A DNA stretch of 64,000 nt from Liquidambar formosana (lineage: Eukaryota; Streptophyta; Magnoliopsida; Saxifragales; Altingiaceae). The DNA lies in the NCBI GenBank assembly GCA_039720395.1, contig JBBPBK010000140.1, positions 1 to 64,000 on the forward strand. The letters are read 5' to 3'. The notes under the pieces were generated by a model, which did no database searches, was not told where the DNA came from, and saw only the letters and a list, made by a program, of their open reading frames with translations. This document shows, piece after piece, positions 57,426-64,000 of this stretch. The translations under genes were made by a program, and so were the position numbers. Numbering within the stretch: the first letter of the stretch is position 1; every line of letters starts with the position of its first letter.

Positions 57426-58500
57426 ATGGAAGAGATCGACACAATTACATGGGATGACCTCATGGGAGACATAGGCGAGATTAATGATATGTGGATGAGC
57501 GATGACGAGGTGGAACACATAACTATAGGGGGTCGCCATTTTAAGCCTCCGCACCTAGAATCTGACAACCCATTGGGAGACTTGGAAGGTAATCGTCACC
57601 TCGACCTGCAAGAAGAGGAGGACGAAGTGCTTAGGCAATTGAGAAAGACCAATGCAAACATCACTCTATGGGGTTTGCTCATGGCCTCTTACAAGCACAG
57701 GCAGACCATCTTGAAGTTGCTCAACCAGATACAGGTTCCCGTTGACACATCTCCAAAAAATTTGGTGAACTTGGTGAATCCAACCTCAAAGAACTCAACC
57801 ATTGTGTTCTCAGAAGCAGACCTACCTAAAAGTGGACCTAACCACTCACAAGCCATGTACATCACTGTCGACACCATGGGAAAGAGAGTTCCAACAGTCC
57901 TGATTGACAACGGTTCCGCTCTTAATGTGCGCCCTCTGAGAACTGCCACCGTTTTGGGTTTGGATCCTACCGACTTCATGCCATCTGGGCAAACAGTGAG
58001 AGCCTATGATAACACCCGCAGAGAGGTGATTAGAGTGGTCACTTTGCCGCTGATTATGGGGCCTACAGAATTCAGAGTGGAGTTCCAAGTGTTGGATGTC
58101 CCATCATGCTTCAATCTCTTGTTGGGAAGACCTTGGATTCATCCTGCAGGGGTTGTCCCTTCTTTATTACACCAAAAAGTTAAGTTCCCTTATGAAGAGG
58201 CCATCGTCACACTCCAAGGTGATTATGACTTGAAGTTGTCGGGTATACCTATTTGCGAGATCAAGCCCGAGCCCATTGGAGCACCATTGTCTGGGTTCGA
58301 GTATGTTCAATGCATAGAGGGAGAGCCAGAACAGAGAGAGTTGATACCTCTCGACCTTTGTCCCCATGGCAACCTACATGTGGGGAACATAATGAAGAAA
58401 ATGAGTTTCTTCCCAGGCATGGGACTAGGACGCCGTCAGCAAGGCATACCGGTATCCGTTCAGAGCTACATTGTCACCTACACTTTCGGATTGGGGTATG
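57426..58500 (+). pseudogene. Protease and G-patch of element G, cut by H
   Basis: In frame with the last part of gag. An acidic linker (about 1-60) leads to a retropepsin-like aspartic protease with VLIDNGSALNV near 160 and LLGRPWIH further on. A G-patch follows (FFPGMGLGRRQQGIP) near 325. The protease would cut the polyprotein during particle maturation; the G-patch is a glycine-rich nucleic-acid-associated motif. The native frame ends at 58500, where the Copia LTR begins; the last ORF residues are LTR-encoded and not genuine. Confidence 0.88.
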
Positions 58501-60157
58501 TGTTGGGAATCAAACTAGAGAGGAAAAATACAAAGGCGGAATTTAAAATTTTTCCTATGATTCCCAAACCCATGAATCTTAATTATGCTTAATACAAAAA
58601 CCATAAACCTAACTACCAAGAGAGTTAGGGTACTTACAGTTGAACAAGTCTTCTCCTTTATGCTCCAAGCTTTGTCTTCTGATTGAGCAGTCCAAGTGCA
58701 CTGCCTCCAACAGTATCCACACCTAGCTTGAGCAAGTTGTCCTTTCCTTCTTCTTTCTTAGGGTTGCTAGAGGTGAAGAAGAGAGAGAAAGAGAGAGCCT
58801 CCAAGGGAGAATTCGGCCAGTACTTGGGGGGAAGTGATTGTGATGATGTCATCACCTTATAGTGGGCATTATATAGCCCACTAATAGGGCCGGCCAAGGG
58901 GGGATTCCAAACCCTAATCTAATTTGTGTAATTACTTTTAATTACACAATTAGCCCACTAGTTTGCATCAAATACAAATTAGCCCCTTAAAGAACTTTTC
59001 TTTAATCACTTATACCCTTTCTCTCATAGACAATCAAGCTCTCTTAGCATGATCAGTGTGTGACCCATTGGGTTCACATCATCAAGTAGTAGGAACAGCA
59101 CAAGTTGTGCACAATGGAACACTTTCCATTAAGGGTCTAATTGAAACTCCTTTCAATTCCCTAATTGATTATAACTCATTTATATCAATTAGGGCTTCTA
59201 CTAACCATGAGTAACACCTAGCATATGGCTCATGGTGTGGTCCTTAATGAGGTGAATAGTCATTTACAAAGAACCCTTCTGTTATAGTTTACAGGTTACA
59301 ATTCCATCCTTCCATCAACACAATGTCTCCAATTGAACTAATAGGACATGGAAGTCTGTCAAGTCCCTAGTTCAATTACTTTATACTCATTCATTAATAT
59401 CAACTCAATGATGAACTTATGGAAACTCCTTTCCATATTCATTCTACCATGGGCCCATGGATTTAATGAGTTATATTCAATGAATGCTATATGAGACATT
59501 CACTCTCTTTTTCCTGAGAGTGATGGATTCCTTGTTGATCACTCACATGCCTTCACACACATAGCAGTAGGGCCAATGAACACCTTTACAGACCCCTGAA
59601 TAGGATCTGCACTTAGTGTTATCAAACTTCTAAAGCTACATGTATAAAACAACCATGGTGTCTCAGGTCTAAGGATTACTTGTACCACTATAACAATGAG
59701 AAACTGATTGACAGGCAGGTTAAAACTCCATTCAGTTTATCTCATATCTTTAGTCACATTCAGTGTACCTATTCTTATAATAGGCACCCACTTGTTGGTT
59801 GTAGTGTCTCCACACAAATAGCTTGAGACTAGCTATCCTCCTATAGAGTCAACCTAACAAGTGCTAGTCCTATGGTTCATTACTGTCCATCATAGTGAAC
59901 CTTCAACTAGGAATGATTTAGGAGTTTAGTACAGAGATATATTTACAGTCTCAAAATTACAACCCTTTGTAATTTCATATTCTCAACTCTAACTCCATGG
60001 ACATATTATGTAAATATAAATGATGCATATAAACATAATAGAATAAGCCCTTTTATTAAATCAATAATAAATGTGACATATATAAACGAAATCAATTGAT
60101 TGTTCCTAATCCCTAAATAATCATCTCCATGATTGGCTCTAGGGCATAATCCTAACA
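58501..60157 (-). repeat. 3' LTR of Copia element H
   Basis: 1657 bp; reads TGTTAGGATT...ATTCCCAACA on the minus strand. The TATA-containing hairpin TAGTGGGC/GCCCACTA is conserved near 58862-58885. Confidence 0.9.
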
Positions 60158-60400
60158 ATCTCCCACTTGCACTATAGCCAATCCACCATGTATCTCATAC
60201 TCATATCCTGTCGGTGGTGATCCAACACACTTGGGTCATAGCTTTAGTAAAGGGATCTTCTTTATTCTCTGTTCTTTTAAACTTTTATATGTATATGTCA
60301 TCTCTTCCAATGATCTCTCTAATCACTTGGAATTGCCGCTTAAAGTTTGGACTTTTGATGAGACCGTGGATCCTTGTCTTGAGCACTAGCCTTATTGTTG

Positions 60401-60854
60401 TCACAAAAACAATAGTAAAGGCTTCTCAATGTCAAGAACCACTCCTAGTTCTGCAATGAACTTACTCATCCAAACATGCAGCAATGCACTCAAATTTACA
60501 GCTCCACCATTTAAGGTGAGAACATACCTCGATGTTGATCTCCTATCATCATCGTCAGATTGAAAATCTGTATCCGTTCTACCAACCATTTCAAGTTTCT
60601 TTCTCCATAGACAAAGCATGGGTCCTTAGTTCTTCTCAAGTACTTAAGGATAGCTTTGACTGCTTCCCAGTGTTCCTTATCTGGGTCTACCTGATATCTG
60701 CTCGTAACATTTATAGCAAAACTGATATCTGGTCTTTTAGTTATAGACAACTTGATTCCATGTCTGACAGGAATTAGACCTCCTTTTGGAATCATGCATT
60801 TTGAACTCTTTCAAAATCTTGTCTATGTACTTCGATTGGGAGAGACTTAGCATC
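60401..60854 (-). pseudogene. Copia RNase H fragment of element H
   Basis: Homologous to 37440-37906 of element E, with RPDISFAINVTSRYQVDPDKEHW and AILKYLRRTKDP, then a frameshift. Upstream pol lies beyond the junction with element I. Confidence 0.83.
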
Positions 60855-60855
60855 C

Positions 60856-62175
60856 TGTTATCCCAAGTGTAAAACCCTAGAGGGGGGGTGAATAGGGTTT
60901 ATAGCCAATTAAAAATAATTATGGCAAACTAAAAATCAGATTATTGTAACCAATATAAAATGCAACAACAAGCAATAATAAGAGAGAGTTAGAGAATGCA
61001 AACACAAGATATTAACGAGGTTCGGCCTTCCCGCCTACGTCCTCGCCTCAAGAGCGCCGCTTGAGGATTCCACAATCCACTATGACAATCTCCTTCAAGG
61101 GTGGAGATCAAACCTCTTACAAAGAGAAGCTCTCTTCAAGACAAATCACTCTTGTCTCACTAGGGTTCACACAACCCTTACAACACTTGAATTTGAAGTT
61201 GGTTTGTTGTAAACAATCACTCTAGCAGTAAATACAACTCTTGAAAGCTCAACAAACTTCTAATAATTTGCTCAATTGAATGCTCTTTAAGAATTAGGGC
61301 TTGAAAGCTCTTTTTCAAAGGATGAGATTGATTGCTCTTGTATGGATACTCATAAATGAGTTTAAAGCTTTGTATTTATACCCATAAGGCCTAAAATGGC
61401 CGTTGCAAGCATTAAATGCCGGGAAATAGCCGTTTGGTGGCAATTAATGCTCCATTTGGCTTTCAAAAAACTAGCCGTTACAGTTCATTCGAGCCATTTA
61501 GTCGACTAAAAGTCCTCATGTAGTCGACTAGAAATATCAGTAGTGAAAATATGGCATATCTGCATGATTTAGTCGACTAAATCTCTTCATTTAGTCGACT
61601 ACAAATATCAGTAGTCATTATAGGCCATTTTCACTTGATTTAGTCGACTACATCAATGATGTAGTCGACTAAACCTTGGATTCTCAAGGTTTAGCCTTGT
61701 TTTCATGTGATTTCAACACTAGGACCAATTTCTATCAACTTAGGCCTCTTATGAATGATAAATTGAGTTCAATTAGGGTTCCTAAAGTCCTTCTAGGTCA
61801 ATAGAGCAAAGTCATGAGCAATTATTTACATTTTGGAACCTAAAACCTCACTTATAGCCTAAATGAGTCTCATTGATGATGATTGCATGGCTTGAGGTGC
61901 TTGTAGGTCCATTTCTAGCTTTTTACGCTCTTGTTGCATCATGCTTGAGTTTCCTTGACGCTTTGGACACGAGCCTTGAGTTCCATGACTTGGTTGAGCT
62001 ATTGAGTGCATATTCTTGAGTCATTTGATCCTTGAGCTTATGTTTGAAACAATTTGATCTTGATTACCTAGCTTTGATCATGTTCTTGACATTTAAACCA
62101 TTAGAACTTACATCGATCTTTTGTTATCATCAAAATCTCGGATATGCCCTTGGTTAAAAACCTTTAGGTCTAACA
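60856..62175 (-). repeat. 3' LTR of element I
   Basis: 1320 bp, TGTTATCCCAAG...GGTCTAACA. TATA box TATAAATA on the minus strand at 61373-61380. Six TAGTCGACTA palindromes at 61499-61671 lie upstream of it. A block at 61010-61075 is GC-rich. Confidence 0.8.
61499..61671. promoter_or_regulatory. TAGTCGACTA palindrome cluster, element I LTR
   Basis: Copies at 61499, 61521, 61570, 61592, 61641 and 61662, arranged in pairs. The last pair forms an inverted repeat with 16-bp arms around AAT. They lie 119-291 bp upstream of the TATA box. Confidence 0.75.
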
Positions 62176-62189
62176 ATCTCCCCCTTTTT
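62176..62189 (-). other. Polypurine tract of element I
   Basis: Minus strand AAAAAGGGGGAGAT directly before TGTTAGACC. Confidence 0.8.
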
Positions 62190-62540
62190 GATGATGACAA
62201 ACTATTGATGTTTTATAAAAGGATAATAAGCAGTAGGTCACATAATTGGATATGAGAGGCGAAAAGCTCCCCCTCAAAACATGCATTTCATCCACATTTA
62301 TCAAATGACATATATAAGATATGAATATAAACCAAGATGCCATAGATAAAAGCTTAAACTTCAAAACATTCATATATATTGTTCATAAAAGCATAAAAAT
62401 GTAAACAAACCAACAATTGTTCAAAAGAAACTTAAACAAACCAAAAGTACTTAAAACTAGATAAACTAAAAACAAATAAGGTACTATAAAACATCATCCA
62501 TCATCTTCTCCCCCTTTTGACATCAATCAAAAAGAGAGGA
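62190..62540 (-). other. Noncoding interior of element I after the ORF
   Basis: AT-rich sequence between the ORF stop and the polypurine tract. No coding frame seen. Confidence 0.5.
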
Positions 62541-63758
62541 CTAATCCTTGGGTAGAGGTGGAAAATAGGGAGCATATCGCTGCAAGATGGTCTCCACATT
62601 GCCCTGACGACGCTCGAGGTCCGTGATACGGTTCCCAACATCTTGAAAGCCCTGAGTCATGGTCATATGTAGGGATCCAATGGCAGTCATGACGGTCTGG
62701 AGGCTTGGGGCGTCCTCTTGCTCTGCTGGAGGCGGCTGTGGCTCATCCTCATGTTCCTCATCCATAGGATCCTCCTCATGTGGCTGTTGATGAGCAACTC
62801 GTGGGTCTCGAGTCCACTCACCATTGGCATTTTGCACAAACTTCATGCGTTTCAGGGTTGCTTCATCATATATGTCCGAAGCTTTAGCATTATATGCATC
62901 GGTTTCATTGCCCATATTGACATCAAAAATCTTGAAAACCTCGGTGAGGGCATTGCCATAAGGAAGACAACCAGTGGACTTCTTGGCACAGTCACGCATG
63001 TGGTAGAGGATGATGAAGGCTAAGTCAAGCATTTTTCCATTCAGCACACACCAAATAAGGAAGATATCCATATAGCCCACATAAGAACGGCTTCCAGCCC
63101 GCGGCATGAGATTATATGAGATAATATGATGAATGATGCGAGAGGTAACAGTCATATCATTCACGGAAGGAAGAAAAGCTTGTTGGATGGTTGAATCATT
63201 GCAAATTTGTCGGAGGGCTTGGATTTTGTCAAAATCAGGTCTAACGGTCCAACCATGAGTATCAAAACTTTGAATGGTATTTTCAGTAGGAAGATTAAAC
63301 ACAGCAGCAATGGTTGATATGCGAAGATGAATGGGTGTCCCTTTAACCCAAGATTTGATTTCATAATCTTTGGTAAACTTGAAATTTGCATAGAAAACCC
63401 TAACAAGTCTAGGGTAGCATGTATTGTTCAATGTGAGAAAGAAATCCCACCCAATGGCCTTGAATAAATTGGAAATGTAAATACGTTGGCCATCAAAGAA
63501 TTCAAAAGACACGATTTTACCGAATTCAACCCGGCGATTTTTGTAGGAATCTTGATATTTCTTGAGGGTTTCGGCGTCCTTGCACAACCCTTCATCGCTG
63601 TGCTTCGCTTTGGATCGTCTCTCTTGTTGGTGAGATGGTTCTTCTTGAGTCGGATTGGATGGAGGAGGTTGAGAAGTGCCGGAGCCACCCTTGCGCTTGG
63701 TTTGTGCCCTAGATGCGTCCATGGATGCCTTGAGAAGTTTCTCCGTGCGTTGAGTCAT
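62541..63758 (-). CDS. Putative plant transposon protein ORF of element I (405 aa)
   Basis: Intact frame. Residues 1-70 are basic/polar and low complexity (repeated serine, proline, glutamine and glutamate). The middle (about 75-290) resembles the family annotated as putative plant transposon protein, with FEFFDGQRIYISNLFKAIGWDFFLTLN, VKGTPIHLRISTIAAVFNLP and MPRAGSRSYVGYMDIFLIWCVLNGKMLDLAFIILYHM split over several stretches. The tail (about 310-405) is acidic then predicted coiled-coil (ITDLERRQGNVETILQRY). I know of no proven biochemical function. It is not Gag, protease or reverse transcriptase by any motif I can see. Confidence 0.72.
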   Translation of the reverse strand: MTQRTEKLLKASMDASRAQTKRKGGSGTSQPPPSNPTQEEPSHQQERRSKAKHSDEGLCKDAETLKKYQDSYKNRRVEFGKIVSFEFFDGQRIYISNLFKAIGWDFFLTLNNTCYPRLVRVFYANFKFTKDYEIKSWVKGTPIHLRISTIAAVFNLPTENTIQSFDTHGWTVRPDFDKIQALRQICNDSTIQQAFLPSVNDMTVTSRIIHHIISYNLMPRAGSRSYVGYMDIFLIWCVLNGKMLDLAFIILYHMRDCAKKSTGCLPYGNALTEVFKIFDVNMGNETDAYNAKASDIYDEATLKRMKFVQNANGEWTRDPRVAHQQPHEEDPMDEEHEDEPQPPPAEQEDAPSLQTVMTAIGSLHMTMTQGFQDVGNRITDLERRQGNVETILQRYAPYFPPLPKD

Positions 63759-63904
63759 GATTTGGAAGCAATGGAAGAGGATGGGAAGGGTGGAATTTGA
63801 AAGGTTTGGCGGGAGATGAACAGTTGGGAGGAAGGAGAGGGAGTTTAGGCGACTAGAGAGAGAGAGAAATGTGAGAATGAGGGCAAAAATTCGCGGAAAG
63901 AGGG

Positions 63905-63912
63905 TTTTATAA
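63905..63912 (-). promoter_or_regulatory. TATA box upstream of the element I ORF
   Basis: Minus-strand TTATAAAA lies about 150 bp upstream of the ORF start. The leader between them is CT-rich, as is common in plant 5' untranslated regions, and no primer binding site is visible. TAGTCGACTA palindromes lie directly upstream (63930, 63951, 63991). Confidence 0.5.
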
Positions 63913-64000
63913 GCCTTCCCCGATAGATTTAGTCGACTAAATCAATGATTTAGTCGACTACATAAAGCAGTAGCCATATTCCCATATATTTAGTCGACTG

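Larger units (their letters stand above)
51957..58500 (+). mobile_element. Element G: 5' part of a Tat-type Gypsy element
   Basis: 5' LTR, primer site, leader, gag and protease plus G-patch, cut at 58500 by Copia element H. LTR modules and Gag are closest to element B, so G may represent the protein-coding relative of the gag-only element B. Reverse transcriptase and integrase, if present, are outside the window. Confidence 0.85.
58501..60855 (-). mobile_element. Element H: 3' part of a Copia element
   Basis: 3' LTR (58501-60157), polypurine tract and about 690 bp of RNase H region, on the minus strand. It breaks at 60855 where element I begins. The LTR resembles that of D more than E. Confidence 0.87.
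60856..64000 (-). mobile_element. Element I: 3' part of an unidentified LTR element
   Basis: 3' LTR at 60856-62175, polypurine tract, and an ORF at 62541-63758 with its own TATA box. The element continues beyond the window. CATCC at 60851-60855 is a possible target duplication in element H. Confidence 0.7.

Noticed and set aside
62541..63758. Host gene
   Set aside because: It resembles the putative plant transposon protein family and lies just inside an LTR and polypurine tract, so it is treated as element-encoded.

Overview
This window is plant (angiosperm) nuclear DNA with no host gene that I can recognise. Almost all of it is a stack of nested LTR retrotransposons. The evidence is plant-type Ty3/Gypsy (Tat/Ogre-like) and Ty1/Copia proteins, long AT-rich LTRs, arginine-tRNA-type and initiator-methionine-tRNA-type primer binding sites, and TG...CA ends with 5-bp target-site duplications. 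I cannot name the species. I label the elements A to I.

Layout. A (1-1909 plus 14704-19202, minus strand) is a gag-only element; its 3' LTR runs off the left edge and its 5' LTR is 17710-19202. B (1910-14698, minus) is a complete gag-only element inserted into A, with two 3086-bp LTRs and target duplication CCTTT. 19203-20020 is a plus-strand fragment of a Gypsy pol. C (about 20270-29094, minus) is a near-complete Tat-type gag-pro-pol element with its 5' LTR at 27707-29094 and no visible 3' LTR. D (29095-30291 plus 39826-44104, plus strand) is a Copia element lacking its 5' end. E (30292-39820, plus) is a complete Copia element of the same family inserted in the first codons of D's gag (duplication TCACC). 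44105-47621 holds a 160-bp tandem repeat split by a solo Copia LTR (44632-46280, duplication GATTG), then palindromic repeats. F (47622-51956, minus) is the 3' part of another Tat-related element. G (51957-58500, plus) has a 3-kb LTR, decayed gag, protease and G-patch, and is cut by H (58501-60855, minus, Copia 3' part). I (60856-64000, minus) has an LTR plus a 405-aa ORF of a putative plant transposon protein type.

How they work together. Only C carries a nearly whole replication machinery, and it has three inactivating lesions. A and B encode only Gag and have no pol, so they should depend on enzymes supplied in trans. A shares with C a leader of about 230 bp just after the primer binding site that is far better conserved than their LTRs, which fits a packaging signal recognised by a C-like helper. 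D and E carry the same internally deleted pol, so this deletion derivative has itself been mobile.

The most unusual signal is not protein coding. The 3' noncoding ends of A, B and F and the leader of D/E each carry arrays of short hairpins with a constant loop and stems that differ from unit to unit while staying complementary. The arrays share no sequence with each other. The LTRs contain further hairpins with compensatory changes between families, and most LTRs carry a family-specific palindrome cluster about 120-290 bp upstream of the TATA box. All of this was found by eye; no folding, alignment or database search was run.
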